A DNA stretch of 64,000 bases from Mesorhizobium sp. WSM4311 (GCF_002295115.1 NZ_NSFV01000008.1:1-64000); one strand, 5' to 3'. Shown: positions 36,330 to 48,432, counted from the stretch's first letter. The notes: generated by a model not told the origin, from the sequence alone. Numbers and translations: made by a program.

Positions 36330-36698
36330 GTGACGATCGGTTTGACTGCCATGAGACAAGTGGCGCGGATGCAAAACGGCGGCGGCGACGGCAATGAGGC
36401 CGGCCGCGGGACGGCCGTCATCACGCGCACCAAAACCAAGACCAAGAAGCCCAGCCTTTATCGGGTCCTCATCCTCAACGACGACTACACTCCAATGGAG
36501 TTCGTGGTTCACGTGCTGGAGCGTTTTTTCCAGAAGGACCGCGAAGCCGCCACACGCATCATGCTTCATGTTCACAATCATGGAGTGGGCGAGTGCGGGG
36601 TCTATACATTCGAGGTGGCCGAGACCAAAGTGTCTCAGGTCATGGATTTCGCCCGACAGAATCAGCATCCGCTGCAATGCGTGATGGAGAAGAAGTGA
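36330..36698 (+). CDS. clpS: ATP-dependent Clp protease adaptor ClpS
   Basis: The product is about 122 aa. The core contains [20 protein letters not shown] and [20 protein letters not shown], the N-degron-binding ClpS motifs. The N-terminus is uncertain: the GTG at 36330 has AGAGG upstream, the in-frame ATG at 36303 has none, and an ATG at 36351 is also possible. ClpS hands N-end-rule substrates to ClpA, encoded 6 bases downstream. Confidence 0.92.
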
Positions 36699-36704
36699 GG
36701 TAAC

Positions 36705-39173
<2,469 letters not shown>

Positions 39174-39186
39174 TCGGCACGCACCC

Positions 39187-39219
39187 GAAAAAGCCCCGGC
39201 AACGGGGCTTTTTCATTTT
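39187..39219 (+). terminator. Rho-independent terminator after clpA
   Basis: The stem GAAAAAGCCCC/GGGGCTTTTTC (39187-39197 with 39204-39214) has loop GGCAAC and is followed by ATTTT. It lies 13 bases after the clpA stop and overlaps the leader of the next gene. Confidence 0.85.
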
Positions 39220-39235
39220 GAGCAATGGGGTAGCT

Positions 39236-39856
39236 ATGCCCGGCCAGATCGTCATCCTCAACGGCGCGCCGCGGTCGGGAAAATCGAGCATCGCTCGCGC
39301 CATTCAGGAAAGCTTCGAAGGCGCATGGATGAATCTGGGCGTCGACAGCTATGCCCAGATCATACCGCCGCGACTTCGCCCGGGAATAGGGCTGCGACCC
39401 GGCGGCGAACGCCCCGACCTCGAAGCGTTCGTGCCACGCCTTTATGCCGCCCTTTACGAATCGATCGGGGCGCATAGTCGGCTGGGGCTGAACGTCGTGA
39501 CGGATGTCGGCCATCACGATGCCTATTCGAGGCCGCTCGATTGCCTGGCCGATTGCGCGCGCCGTCTCGCCGGCCTGCCGGTGCTGTTTGTCGGCGTTCT
39601 CTGTCCGATTGAAATCATCATGGAAAGGCGAGCCGCCAGCGAGGCGGGCAGGGGGTATGTCACCGGCTCTTCGGGCGATGCCACCCCTTTGCCCGTGCGT
39701 CTGTGGCAGGAAGCGGTGCATCGACCGGGCGTGTACGATCTTGAGGTCGACACCTCGGTCCTCAGCCCTGAACAGTGCGCCCAAGCGATCTGCCGGCGCC
39801 TGCGTGATGGCGCCCAGCCGGGCGCGATCGAGCGGTTGGCTCGAGCCGCCAGCTAG
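39236..39856 (+). CDS. Chloramphenicol phosphotransferase-like P-loop kinase
   Basis: The product is 206 aa. Walker A is ILNGAPRSGKSSIARAIQES, followed by WMNLGVDSYAQIIPP, NVVTDVGHHDAYSRP and VGVLCPIEIIMERRAA. This matches the CPT-like family that includes the Streptomyces chloramphenicol O-phosphotransferase. The natural substrate in rhizobia is unknown and resistance should not be assumed. The start is the ATG at 39236 after GGGG. Confidence 0.75.
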   Translation: MPGQIVILNGAPRSGKSSIARAIQESFEGAWMNLGVDSYAQIIPPRLRPGIGLRPGGERPDLEAFVPRLYAALYESIGAHSRLGLNVVTDVGHHDAYSRPLDCLADCARRLAGLPVLFVGVLCPIEIIMERRAASEAGRGYVTGSSGDATPLPVRLWQEAVHRPGVYDLEVDTSVLSPEQCAQAICRRLRDGAQPGAIERLARAAS

Positions 39857-39887
39857 ACTTTCTCCTGCCCGCGAAACGAGTTGCGGC

Positions 39888-40319
39888 TCAACTTCCCAGC
39901 GCCGCCCGTATTTTCTCGGCATTCCCGGCAAGCACTTCGGGTTTCTCCATCACGCCGCTATGCGGCTTCAACGGGATGCCGTCGAAACGCGGAATGACAT
40001 GGACGTGCAGGTGATAGACGGTCTGGCCGGAGGCCGGCTCGTTGAACTGCAGGATGGTAACGCCGTCGGCATTATGCGCCTTCTTGACTGCCCGCGCCAC
40101 TTTCTGGACGACGTTGAAGAGCGGGCCGAAGGTCGACGGGTTGGCGTCGAGCAGATTGCGCGACGGGGCTTTTGGCACCACCAGCGTATGGCCGGGCCCT
40201 TGCGGCATCACATCCATGAAGGCGACGACGGCGTCGTCTTCGTAGACGCGGTGCGAGGGAATTTCTCCACGCAGGATCCTGGCGAAGATGTTGTCGGTCT
40301 CATAGGCGGTTTCAGCCAT
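39888..40319 (-). CDS. HIT family nucleotide hydrolase
   Basis: The product is 143 aa. FARILRGEIPSHRVYEDDAV, MDVMPQGPGHTLVVPK and QTVYHLHVHVIPRFDG carry the H-x-H-x-H active site of Hint-like purine nucleoside phosphoramidases. The ATG at 40319 follows GGAG at 8 bases; the frame open further upstream is the next gene's shadow. Confidence 0.9.
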   Translation of the reverse strand: MAETAYETDNIFARILRGEIPSHRVYEDDAVVAFMDVMPQGPGHTLVVPKAPSRNLLDANPSTFGPLFNVVQKVARAVKKAHNADGVTILQFNEPASGQTVYHLHVHVIPRFDGIPLKPHSGVMEKPEVLAGNAEKIRAALGS

Positions 40320-40426
40320 GGCGAACACTCCGGATTGTGCCTCGCGTCCCGTGTAGCGAAGCTGTCCCGGACCGGCAAGACGATGGGACGGGCGATCGGG
40401 CGAGATCGGCCATGCCAGAAGGCCTG

Positions 40427-41641
40427 CTACTCCTCGATATCCTTGCGAAACGGCGTGTGTTCTTCGAGATAGCCGCTCATCCGCTCCACCTCGCGCCGCT
40501 CGCGCTGGAGATAGTCGGCCACCGCATTGCGCAAGCCGGGATGCGAAATGTAGTGGGCCGAATGCATCGTAACCGGCCGGTAGCCGCGCGTCAGCTTGTG
40601 CTCCCCCTGGGCGCCCGCCTCGACCACCTTCAGCTTGCGTTCGATGGCGAAGTCGATGGCCTGGTGATAACAGACCTCGAAATGCAGGAAGGGGTGATCC
40701 TCGATGCAGCCCCAGTTGCGGCCGTAGAGCGCGTCGGAGCCGATGAAATTGATGGCGCCGGCAATGTAGCGCCCGTTTCGCCTGGCCATCACCAGCAGGA
40801 TGTCGTCGGCCATGCGTTCGCCGATCAGCGAGAAGAACTGGCGGTTCAGATAGGGGCGGCCCCATTTGCGGCTGCCGGTGTCCATGTAGAAGGCGAAGAA
40901 GTCGTCCCAGGCCTTTTCCGTCAGGTCCTTGCCGGTCAGCCAGTCGATGGTGATGCCATCGGCGAGCGCCTCGCGCCGTTCCTTCTTCATCGCCTTGCGC
41001 TTGCGCGAGGCAAGCGTGGCGAGAAAGTCGTCATAGGTCGAAAAGCCTTCGTTGAAGAAGTGGAATTGCTGGTCTGTACGGTGCAGGAAACCGGCGGCCC
41101 CGAGCGTTGCGACATCGCTCTCCCGCGCGAAGGTGACATGCGCCGAGGACACGCCGAGCTTGTCGGTCACCATTTTGAGGCCAGCGGCAAGCCCGGCCTT
41201 CACCGCATCCGGATCCTCGCCCTTGCCGACCAGCAGGCGAGGACCGGTGACCGGCGTGAACGGCACGGCGCATTGCAGTTTTGGATAATAGCGGCCGCCG
41301 GCGCGCTCGAAGGCGTCAGACCAGCCGTGGTCGAACACATATTCGCCCTGGCTGTGCGATTTGAGATAGCAGGGGACGGCGCCCAGCAGCCTGCCTTGCG
41401 CGGTCTCCAGCCGCAAATGATGCCCCTGCCAGCCGGTGCGTCGCACGGCGCAGCCGGAATCTTCCAGCGCGCTTAAAAAAGCGAATGAAACGAGCGGGTT
41501 ATAACCATTTTCCGCATCGCCGCGCGTGGTGCCCGCAAAGCCGTTCCACTCATCGCAGGTGAACGCGCCGATGCCTGCGGCGATACGGATCGAATAGTCC
41601 GCATTTGCAGTTTGCCCGTCGCCATCGTCGCCCTGATCCAT
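40427..41641 (-). CDS. FemAB/GNAT-like peptidogalycan family protein
   Basis: The product is 404 aa. NPLVSFAFLSALEDSGCAVR, YVFDHGWSDAFERAGGRYYP, FHFFNEGFSTYDDFLATLAS and GRNWGCIEDHPFLHFEVCYH followed by EAGAQGEHKLTRGY match the large GNAT-like family annotated as peptidogalycan biosynthesis (DUF482). It probably transfers an acyl or aminoacyl group, substrate unknown. It lies 107 bases upstream of the HIT gene on the same strand. Confidence 0.82.
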   Translation of the reverse strand: MDQGDDGDGQTANADYSIRIAAGIGAFTCDEWNGFAGTTRGDAENGYNPLVSFAFLSALEDSGCAVRRTGWQGHHLRLETAQGRLLGAVPCYLKSHSQGEYVFDHGWSDAFERAGGRYYPKLQCAVPFTPVTGPRLLVGKGEDPDAVKAGLAAGLKMVTDKLGVSSAHVTFARESDVATLGAAGFLHRTDQQFHFFNEGFSTYDDFLATLASRKRKAMKKERREALADGITIDWLTGKDLTEKAWDDFFAFYMDTGSRKWGRPYLNRQFFSLIGERMADDILLVMARRNGRYIAGAINFIGSDALYGRNWGCIEDHPFLHFEVCYHQAIDFAIERKLKVVEAGAQGEHKLTRGYRPVTMHSAHYISHPGLRNAVADYLQRERREVERMSGYLEEHTPFRKDIEE

Positions 41642-41696
41642 GAGGCTTATTTAAGCTCCATCCGGGCCGCTACAAGTCACATTTCAGACACCCCAC

Positions 41697-42425
41697 TCAC
41701 GCGACCTTGACCAGCTCGGGTTCGAACCCTTCGAATGTCATCTGATCAGCATATTTGAAGGTCAAGTCGATCGCGGGCTGATCATGCACCGTCCAGGTGA
41801 TGACAGGCATTTTGAGCTTTTCACGCACGAAGCTGACGAACGGATTCGGCAGGTCGCCGGCGGCGTAGGAGGTGAAGGATAACTCATGCGCCAGCATCGA
41901 AAAATGCGCCTCGATCAGCTTGAGGTCCTTGCCGTAGGCGGTCAGGCCAGCGGGAATGCCGGCTGCATGTTTCGGGAAATCGCGGATCAGCCAGTGATCG
42001 AACGACATGATCGCCGCCTTGCCCTTGTAGCGCTTGAGCATTTTGCCGACGCGCGCCACCAGGCCTTCGTCGCGGCCTGGAACCCCTTTCAGCTCGACGA
42101 CCATGGGCACGCGGCCGTCGACGAGGTCGAGCGCTTCCTGCAGCGTCGGCACACGGTCGGATGTGCCGCCAACCTTGAGCGCGGTCAGTTCGGCCGCGCT
42201 GCGCTGCCAGACGAAACCGTCCTCTCCGGTCAGCCTTTTCAGGTCGTCATCATGGATGATGACGGGAACGCCATCAGACGACAGATGCACGTCGCATTCG
42301 ATGGCGTAGCCGCGTTCGGCCGCGGCGGTGAAAGCGGACAGCGTGTTCTCCCAGCGCGTCTTGTTCATGTCGTGGAAGCCGCGATGGGCAACGGGCCGGG
42401 CAGTCAGCCAGGATAGGTCGGTCAT
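41697..42425 (-). CDS. Glycerophosphodiester phosphodiesterase
   Basis: The product is 242 aa. VAHRGFHDMNKTRWENTLSA, then AIECDVHLSSDGVPVIIHDD and VPMVVELKG, are the catalytic HRG, EN and ExD blocks of the GDPD TIM barrel. VITWTVHDQ is near the end. It releases glycerol-3-phosphate from phospholipid head groups. No signal peptide is seen, so it is cytoplasmic. It starts 13 bases after the RidA gene. Confidence 0.9.
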   Translation of the reverse strand: MTDLSWLTARPVAHRGFHDMNKTRWENTLSAFTAAAERGYAIECDVHLSSDGVPVIIHDDDLKRLTGEDGFVWQRSAAELTALKVGGTSDRVPTLQEALDLVDGRVPMVVELKGVPGRDEGLVARVGKMLKRYKGKAAIMSFDHWLIRDFPKHAAGIPAGLTAYGKDLKLIEAHFSMLAHELSFTSYAAGDLPNPFVSFVREKLKMPVITWTVHDQPAIDLTFKYADQMTFEGFEPELVKVA

Positions 42426-42438
42426 GTCAGGCCTTCGT

Positions 42439-42903
42439 TCATTCGACTTCGAAGATGGCTTCGATTTCCACTGCGGCATTAAGCGGCAGGGAGGCAGTGC
42501 CGACGGCGGAGCGGGCATGCTTGCCGCGCTCGCCAAGGGCGGCGACCAGGAAATCGGAAGCGCCGTTGGCAACCAGATGCTGCTCGACAAAGTCGGGGGC
42601 AGAGGCAACGAAGACGGTGATCTTCACCAGCCGGCGGATCTTCTCCAGGTCGCCGAGCGCGGCCTTGGCCTGCGCCAGAATGTTGATCGCGCAGTATTTC
42701 GCCGCGTCCTTGCCGCCTGCCGTGTCGACGTCGCGGCCGAGCAGGCCGCTCGCCTGCAGCTTGCCGTCCTTGAGCGGCAATTGCCCGGCGGTGAACAGCA
42801 GAGTGCCCGACCTGCAATAGGGGACGTAGTTGGCGGCAGGTGCGGCGGCGACAGGAAGCGTCACGCCGAGATCGCTTAGCCGCTTTTCGATTGTTTCACT
42901 CAT
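42439..42903 (-). CDS. RidA family protein (YjgF/UK114-like)
   Basis: The product is 154 aa. LLFTAGQLPLKDGKLQASGL, VKITVFVASAPDFVEQHLVA and HARSAVGTASLPLNAAVEIE place it in the RidA superfamily. The arginine of the final block (R in HARSAVG) lies at the usual imine-deaminase site. Members remove reactive enamines or act on varied substrates. It forms a two-gene unit with the phosphodiesterase gene. Confidence 0.85.
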   Translation of the reverse strand: MSETIEKRLSDLGVTLPVAAAPAANYVPYCRSGTLLFTAGQLPLKDGKLQASGLLGRDVDTAGGKDAAKYCAINILAQAKAALGDLEKIRRLVKITVFVASAPDFVEQHLVANGASDFLVAALGERGKHARSAVGTASLPLNAAVEIEAIFEVE

Positions 42904-43041
42904 TGCTTTTCCCTATTGCTGGAAGGCGCCGCGCTGGCGGGGCCGAAATTGCTATTTTTGCCTCGCTTCCGCCACGACTTTTTTTAAGCTGGACCATCTT
43001 TCCCTGCGGCCTGCCATCAGCCGCGACGATCGGAGTACCCC

Positions 43042-43872
43042 ATGCGCGCAGCGCGCCTTGCATTCCATGCCGTTCTGTTGTCGGCGGTGTTCCCGATAGT
43101 TCCCGCCTTCGCCGTACCGGCGCTGCAGGCGCATCGCGCCGTGTATGACCTTACCCTCAAAAAGGCCTCAGACCGCTCCGGCATAACAGGCATATCCGGT
43201 CGCATGGTCTACGAATTCAACGGTTCGGCCTGCGAAGGCTATACGGTGAAATTCCGGTTCGTCACCCAGATCGTCACCAACGACAATACGCGATTGACCG
43301 ACCAGCAGACGACGACTTTCGAGGATGCCGAAGGCAAGACCTTCTCATTTGTGACCAAATCCTTTGTCGACCAGAACCTCGACAAGGAGGTCAAGGGTAT
43401 CGCCACGAAAGATCAGAAGGGGCTCAAGGTCGATATCGACAAGCCCGAGAAGAGCAGTCTGGAACTCGCCGCGACCCAGTTTCCGACCCAGCATTTGGTC
43501 GAACTGATCGGCAAGGCCGAAAAAGGCGAGAATTTCTACCAGACGAACCTGTTCGACGGGTCGGAGGACGCCAACAAGGTAATGGCGACCACCGTCGTCG
43601 TCGGCAAGAAGACCGAAGCCGACAAGGCCGATCCGGAGGCTCCGGCGCTGGCCAAGCTCGCCACCGACAAATACTGGCCGGTCGACATCGCCTATTTCGA
43701 CGACAGCGCCCAGAACGGCGAAGAAGTGCCGGAATACCGGATCAGCTTCAAGCTGCACGACAACGGCATCACCCGCGATCTCACCATGGACTATGGCGAC
43801 TTCTCGATGACCGGCAAGCTGGTCAACCTGTCGCTGTTCGACCAGACCAAGCCTTGCCCGGTCTCGAAATAG
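43042..43872 (+). CDS. eipB: EipB-family cell envelope integrity protein (DUF1849)
   Basis: The product is 276 aa with a signal peptide ending near PAFAVP (about residue 25). HRAVYDLTLKKASDRSGITG, RMVYEFNGSACEGYTVKFRF and a C-terminal DQTKPCPVSK are typical. The two cysteines, one early and one near the end, match the conserved disulfide of periplasmic EipB described in Brucella. EipB is a beta-spiral protein needed for envelope integrity. Confidence 0.85.
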   Translation: MRAARLAFHAVLLSAVFPIVPAFAVPALQAHRAVYDLTLKKASDRSGITGISGRMVYEFNGSACEGYTVKFRFVTQIVTNDNTRLTDQQTTTFEDAEGKTFSFVTKSFVDQNLDKEVKGIATKDQKGLKVDIDKPEKSSLELAATQFPTQHLVELIGKAEKGENFYQTNLFDGSEDANKVMATTVVVGKKTEADKADPEAPALAKLATDKYWPVDIAYFDDSAQNGEEVPEYRISFKLHDNGITRDLTMDYGDFSMTGKLVNLSLFDQTKPCPVSK

Positions 43873-43908
43873 CAGGGTTGCTCAATTGAACTGGCCGCGG
43901 CGGGCTTG

Positions 43909-44187
43909 ATGGCGGTCTACGTCGATGCGGCGATCTGGAAATGGGCCGGCCATCGCTGGTGCCACCTGATGGCCGACGACACTGACGAACTGCATCGTTT
44001 CGCCGCCGCGCTTGGCGTCAAGCGTTCATCCTACCAGGGGCCGCCCAAGACATCGGCTCCGCATTATGACATAACCGGCTTGGAGCGCGACCGCGCGGTG
44101 CGGCTCGGCGCCATCGAATGCAGCCGCGAGGAGATCGTCGCGATCTTCCGGCGGGTGCGGGTGCCCAATGGAAAGGCCAAACGATGA
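43909..44187 (+). CDS. DUF4031 family protein
   Basis: The product is 92 aa. MAVYVDAAIWKWAGHRWCHL, MADDTDELHRFAAALG and SAPHYDITGLERDRAVRLGA are the DUF4031 pattern, a small protein of unknown function found across bacteria. The ATG at 43909 is used rather than the TTG just before it. Its TGA overlaps the next start as ATGA. Confidence 0.85.
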   Translation: MAVYVDAAIWKWAGHRWCHLMADDTDELHRFAAALGVKRSSYQGPPKTSAPHYDITGLERDRAVRLGAIECSREEIVAIFRRVRVPNGKAKR

Positions 44188-44795
44188 CACCAACAGCATT
44201 TCTCGCCTATTGCGCCGCCGTCACACTCGCTGCCGCCACGCCTGGGCCTGCTATGTTCACGGTCATCACCAATGGTGTGTCACGCGGTTTCCTGCGTGCC
44301 TTCATGGCCGGCGTCGGGGTCGCCGCCGGCGATGCCGTGCTGGTCACCCTGGCGCTGCTCGGCCTGGTGGCGCTGGCGCAAACCTTCGAATGGATCTTTC
44401 TCCTGCTAAAATATGCCGGCGCCGCCTACCTGATCTTTCTCGGCATCAGGATGTGGCGCGCCTCGACCGCGCAATCGAATGGGCCGCGGACGGCCGAGGC
44501 GAGATTGTCCCGGTCTTTTTTCCTTGGCGCGTCCATTGCGCTGGGCAACCCCAAGGCGATCCTGTTCCACGCCTCGATCATGCCGCTGATCCTCAACCTC
44601 GACACGCTGACATTTGTCGACGGCCTGCTGGTGGTGGCCACCGTCATCAGCGTCAATATCCTGACCATGGGGGTCTATGCGGCGCTTGCCGGCCGGGCGT
44701 CTAGCTGGTTCAGGACACCGAAGCGCATGCGGCTGATGAACCGGTTTGCCGGCAGCGCGATGATCGGCACCGGAGCGCTGATTGCCGCACGTTGA
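44184..44795 (+). CDS. LysE family amino-acid exporter
   Basis: The product is 203 aa, inner membrane, about six helices. VTLAAATPGPAMFTVITNGV, FMAGVGVAAGDAVLVTLALL and LLKYAGAAYLIFLGIRMWRA are the LysE/RhtB signatures, and FFLGASIALGNPKAILFHAS marks the second half. It presumably exports an amino acid or homoserine-lactone-like compound; the substrate is unknown. Confidence 0.88.
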   Translation: MTPTAFLAYCAAVTLAAATPGPAMFTVITNGVSRGFLRAFMAGVGVAAGDAVLVTLALLGLVALAQTFEWIFLLLKYAGAAYLIFLGIRMWRASTAQSNGPRTAEARLSRSFFLGASIALGNPKAILFHASIMPLILNLDTLTFVDGLLVVATVISVNILTMGVYAALAGRASSWFRTPKRMRLMNRFAGSAMIGTGALIAAR

Positions 44796-44815
44796 GCGGT
44801 AAAACGCCGCCCCGC

Positions 44816-44844
44816 TTGCGTTTGTCGCGCTTCCCCTCTATATG
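44816..44844 (+). promoter_or_regulatory. Putative promoter of rpsB-tsf
   Basis: TTGCGT (44816-44821), 17 bases, then TATATG (44839-44844). It predicts a leader of about 120 nt before rpsB. That leader contains self-complementary GC-rich stretches that could serve S2 feedback control, but no defined motif was recognised. Confidence 0.45.
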
Positions 44845-44972
44845 CGCGCTCATTCCACACACGGACTTTGGTGTCTGCCCGGGAGAAATCCGGCTGAAAC
44901 CTCCGGTGGCGTTAGAGGACATCGTCCAAAAATGCCTGTGTCCGTGGAGGCTAACCGGAAAGGAAAATGAGA

Positions 44973-45755
44973 ATGGCTCTGCCTGATTTCAGCATGCGCC
45001 AGCTTTTGGAAGCTGGCATTCACTTCGGCCACCAGACCCACCGCTGGAACCCGAAAATGGCGCCCTACATCTACGGCGCCCGCAACAACATCCACATCAT
45101 CGACCTCTCGCAGACGGTGCCTTTGCTGCACCAGGCGCTGAAGCAGGTTTCCGACACCGTTGCCAAGGGCGGCCGCGTGCTGTTCGTCGGCACCAAGCGC
45201 CAGGCGTCCGACATCGTTGCCGATGCGGCGCAGCGTTCGGCCCAGTACTATGTCAATTCGCGTTGGCTCGGCGGCATGCTGACCAACTGGAAGACAATCT
45301 CGAATTCGATCCAGCGCCTGCGCAAGCTCGACGAGATGCTGGCCGGCGAGGCCCAGGGCCTCACCAAGAAGGAGCGCCTGAACCTCGACCGCGAGCGCGA
45401 GAAGCTCGACAAGGCTCTGGGCGGCATCAAGGACATGGGCTCGACGCCTGACCTGATGTTCGTGATCGACACCAACAAGGAAGCGATCGCCATCCTCGAG
45501 GCCAAGCGTCTCGGCATCCCGGTCGTCGCCATCATCGATTCGAACTGCGATCCGGACAAGATCGACTTCCCGATCCCTGGCAATGACGACGCGGCCCGCG
45601 CCATCCAGCTCTATTGCGACCTGATCGCCAAGGCTGCGATCGACGGCATCGCCCGTCAGCAGGGCGCGCTCGGCGTTGATATCGGCGCTTCGGTCGAAGC
45701 CCCGGTCGAGCCGGCGCTCGATCCGGCTCCGTCGACCGAGACCCCTCAGGCGTAA
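44973..45755 (+). CDS. rpsB: 30S ribosomal protein S2
   Basis: The product is 260 aa. [60 protein letters not shown] and [20 protein letters not shown] are classic S2 blocks. The start at 44973 is favoured over 44967 by family N-termini and GGAAAGGA upstream. A short acidic, proline-rich tail follows the last conserved helix. tsf follows after 110 bases. Confidence 0.97.
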   Translation: MALPDFSMRQLLEAGIHFGHQTHRWNPKMAPYIYGARNNIHIIDLSQTVPLLHQALKQVSDTVAKGGRVLFVGTKRQASDIVADAAQRSAQYYVNSRWLGGMLTNWKTISNSIQRLRKLDEMLAGEAQGLTKKERLNLDREREKLDKALGGIKDMGSTPDLMFVIDTNKEAIAILEAKRLGIPVVAIIDSNCDPDKIDFPIPGNDDAARAIQLYCDLIAKAAIDGIARQQGALGVDIGASVEAPVEPALDPAPSTETPQA

Positions 45756-45865
45756 AACGGCGAGGGCCGGTTCCGGCCTTCATCTTTCTAATATTTTGGC
45801 ACGCTAAACGGACGCATCATCGAGTAGCGGTGGTGCGTCGGTGCATTTAAAACAAAGAGGCGACA

Positions 45866-46786
45866 ATGAGCATTTCGGCTGCACAGGTCAAAGAACTCCG
45901 CGACTTGACCGGCGCGGGCATGATGGACTGCAAGGCGGCGTTGAACGAGACCAACGGCAACATGGAAGAAGCCGTCGACTGGCTGCGCAAGAAGGGCATT
46001 TCCAAGGCTGACAAGAAGGCCGGCCGCACCGCGGCCGAGGGGCTGATCGGCGTCGATGCCGGCGTGCGCGAAGCTGCCGTCGTCGAGGTCAATTCCGAGA
46101 CCGACTTCGTCGCCCGCAACGCCGCGTTCCAGGAGATCGTCGCCAACGTTGCCAAGGTTGCTCTCGCCTACGGCACGACGGAAGCCGTGGCTGCCGCGAA
46201 GTATCCGGGTTCGGACAAGTCGGTCACCGACACCATCAAGGATGCGGTCGGCACCATTGGCGAGAATCTGGGCTTCCGCCGCTCGGCCAAGCTGACGGTT
46301 CCGCACGGCGCGGTTGCGACCTATGTCCACAACGCGGTCGCCGACGGCCTCGGCAAGCTCGGCGTGCTGGTTGCGATCGAAACCACCGGCAACGAGCATG
46401 CCGCCAATGCTTTCGGCCGTCAGGTCGCCATGCATGTCGCCGCCACCAACCCGATGGCGTTGACGGCGGAGCAGATCGATCCGGCAGCGGTCGAGCGTGA
46501 GAAGGCGATCTTCTCCGATCAGGCGCGCCAGTCCGGCAAGCCGGAAGCGATCATCGAAAAGATGGTCGAGGGCCGCATGCGCAAGTTCTACGAGGAAGTC
46601 GTGCTCTTGAAGCAGGCCTTCGTGCTCAATCCCGACATCACCGTCGAGAAGGCGCTGAAGGATGCCGAGAAGGAAATCGGCGCGCCGGCCAAGATCACGG
46701 CCTATTTGCGCTTCGCGCTCGGCGAGGGCATCGAGAAGGAAGAGACCGACTTCGCGGCGGAAGTCGCGGCGGCGGTCAAGAAGTAA
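45866..46786 (+). CDS. tsf: Elongation factor Ts
   Basis: The product is 306 aa. [20 protein letters not shown] is the N-terminal EF-Tu-binding module, and [20 protein letters not shown] carries the TDFV motif that displaces Mg-GDP. Two core subdomains follow. GAGG precedes the ATG. It forms the conserved rpsB-tsf unit and is followed by a terminator. Confidence 0.97.
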   Translation: MSISAAQVKELRDLTGAGMMDCKAALNETNGNMEEAVDWLRKKGISKADKKAGRTAAEGLIGVDAGVREAAVVEVNSETDFVARNAAFQEIVANVAKVALAYGTTEAVAAAKYPGSDKSVTDTIKDAVGTIGENLGFRRSAKLTVPHGAVATYVHNAVADGLGKLGVLVAIETTGNEHAANAFGRQVAMHVAATNPMALTAEQIDPAAVEREKAIFSDQARQSGKPEAIIEKMVEGRMRKFYEEVVLLKQAFVLNPDITVEKALKDAEKEIGAPAKITAYLRFALGEGIEKEETDFAAEVAAAVKK

Positions 46787-46795
46787 ACTTCCTAC

Positions 46796-46818
46796 CGCTT
46801 TATGCCGAAAGCGTTTTT
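46796..46818 (+). terminator. Rho-independent terminator after tsf
   Basis: CGCTTT (46796-46801) pairs with AAAGCG (46808-46813) around a 6-base loop and is followed by TTTTT. It lies 9 bases past the tsf stop and runs into the 3' end of the convergent LysR gene. Confidence 0.6.
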
Positions 46819-47735
46819 CGGCCGGATGTCCGCAGGGATGTCCGGCCGATTTCTTGTGCGGTGTCGATAAAGGCCCGTAGTTTCGGCGCCATCGCCGCAC
46901 GGCGCGGGAAATAGAGGAAAAGGCCGGGTTCCTCGATTGCCGTTTGCGACAGGACCTGCACCAGGCGGCCGGCCGCAAGATCGGCGCGCGCCAGCGGTTC
47001 GAACATATAGGCAAGGCCCACTCCGGCTAGCGCCAGGTCAATCGCCGCGAGCGAATCCGTGACGACGACCGTACCGCCGGTCTGCATCACGACATCCTTG
47101 CCGTCTTCGGTCAAATCCCAGCGATAGAGGGCACCGGAGCGGACAAGCCGGTAGCCGATGCAATTGTGGTTGGCGAGATCGGCGACGCTGCGCGGACGGC
47201 CGCGGCGCCCGATATAGGCGGGAGAAGCGACGATGACGGTTTTGAACGGAGGCGTGAGCCGCACGGCCACCATGTCCTGCGCGATCATCTCGCCCAGCCG
47301 GATGCCGGCGTCAAAGCCTTCGCCGACGATGTCGACCAGCCCCTGATCGGCGAAAATCTCCACCGTAACGTCCGGATAGCGCTCGGCCATCGCCGCGACG
47401 ACAGGCGTCACCGCCAATGGAATCGCGATGGTGGAGGCGTTGATCCTGAGCAGGCCGGAGGGCCTGCCCTTGACGCTGCGGATTCGATCGATCCGCTCGC
47501 CAATATCCTGAAGGGCAGGAGCCGCGGTCTCCACCAGCGCCTTGCCGGCTTCGGTCAGTGAGACGCTGCGCGTCGTGCGCGCGAACAAGGGCTGGCCGAT
47601 GCGCTCCTCGACCAGCCGCACCGCATGGCTGACCGCTGACGGGCTCATGCCAAGTTCGGCGGCGGCAAGCGCGAAGCCGCCACGCCGGGCAACGGCCACG
47701 ATGACAGGCAGATGCGTGAGGAGATCCCGATCCAT
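46800..47735 (-). CDS. LysR-type transcriptional regulator
   Basis: The product is 311 aa. The N-terminal winged HTH includes HLPVIVAVARRGGFALAAAE and MSPSAVSHAVRLVEERIGQP. The effector domain follows with INASTIAIPLAVTPVVAAMA, FDAGIRLGEMIAQDMVAVRL and GVGLAYMFEPLARADLAAGR. It is divergent from the NTF2-like/aldo-keto reductase pair across 132 bases, and therefore probably controls that pair as well as itself. Confidence 0.9.
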   Translation of the reverse strand: MDRDLLTHLPVIVAVARRGGFALAAAELGMSPSAVSHAVRLVEERIGQPLFARTTRSVSLTEAGKALVETAAPALQDIGERIDRIRSVKGRPSGLLRINASTIAIPLAVTPVVAAMAERYPDVTVEIFADQGLVDIVGEGFDAGIRLGEMIAQDMVAVRLTPPFKTVIVASPAYIGRRGRPRSVADLANHNCIGYRLVRSGALYRWDLTEDGKDVVMQTGGTVVVTDSLAAIDLALAGVGLAYMFEPLARADLAAGRLVQVLSQTAIEEPGLFLYFPRRAAMAPKLRAFIDTAQEIGRTSLRTSGRKTLSA

Positions 47736-47867
47736 TCATGCACGATATCGCATGGTGTTTGCAGACAATGCAATCTTATCGATGCCGACGCGGTGATCCA
47801 CATTGTCGCCAACACGTCGGCGCCCCCACACATCGGCAATCGGCCGATGGCATCAAGGAGAAGAGAC

Positions 47868-48395
47868 ATGAATGCATTGAAGCACGTAACGTTCGCGGCA
47901 GGCATGGCGCTGGCGCCGATCGATGCCGGCGGGGCCGAACCTTCCGGCTGGCAGGCGCTCGCGGACGAACGCGCGGTCATCCGCATTGCGGACGCCATCG
48001 ACCGCGCCGTCGACGCGCAGGACTGGAAACTGGCGCGCAGCTACTTCGCGGATCGGGTTATCGCTGATTTCAGCAGCCTGTCCGGGCAGCCTGCGGCCAA
48101 CATCGCCTCCGACGAGCTGATCGGCACCTGGGCCGGCAATCTCAAGGGCTCGAAGAGGAGCCTGCATTTGCGCACCAATCACCAGGTCGTTCTCAAGGCG
48201 GACACGGCGACCGTCTGTTCGAATGGCTATGCCTGGAACCGGATGGAAGGCAATGGCGACCCGCTTTGGGAAGTCTGGGGCACCTATGAGCATCACCTGA
48301 CGCGCTCCTCCTCCGGCTGGAAAGTCGACGGCTTCACGTTCCGCATGACGCATGAGCGCGGCAATCCTTGGGTCAAGGCGACCCCAGGCCTGTGA
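47868..48395 (+). CDS. Periplasmic NTF2/SnoaL-like protein
   Basis: The product is 175 aa with a probable signal segment (about 1-24, MNALKHVTFAAGMALAPIDA). The rest is a cone-like SnoaL fold: DAIDRAVDAQDWKLARSYFA, DELIGTWAGNLKGSKRSLHL, RTNHQVVLKADTATVCSNGY, WEVWGTYEHHLTRSSSGWKV. AAGGAG precedes the ATG at 47868. The substrate is unknown. It lies 37 bases before the aldo-keto reductase gene in a probable operon. Confidence 0.75.
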   Translation: MNALKHVTFAAGMALAPIDAGGAEPSGWQALADERAVIRIADAIDRAVDAQDWKLARSYFADRVIADFSSLSGQPAANIASDELIGTWAGNLKGSKRSLHLRTNHQVVLKADTATVCSNGYAWNRMEGNGDPLWEVWGTYEHHLTRSSSGWKVDGFTFRMTHERGNPWVKATPGL

Positions 48396-48432
48396 GGCCA
48401 CAGCTTTCACCAGCAAGTATTGGAAAACGATC

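Noticed and set aside
39236-39856. Antibiotic resistance gene call for the chloramphenicol-phosphotransferase-like kinase
   Set aside because: Only the fold family is supported; most chromosomal homologues have unknown substrates, so resistance is not claimed.
40865-41641. Long plus-strand open frame opposite the FemAB-like gene (40337-41476)
   Set aside because: High-GC shadow frame; the minus strand carries clear family motifs.
45756-45865. GGGCCGGTTCCGGCC hairpin after rpsB as a terminator
   Set aside because: The loop is only two bases and no T tract follows; rpsB and tsf are normally cotranscribed.
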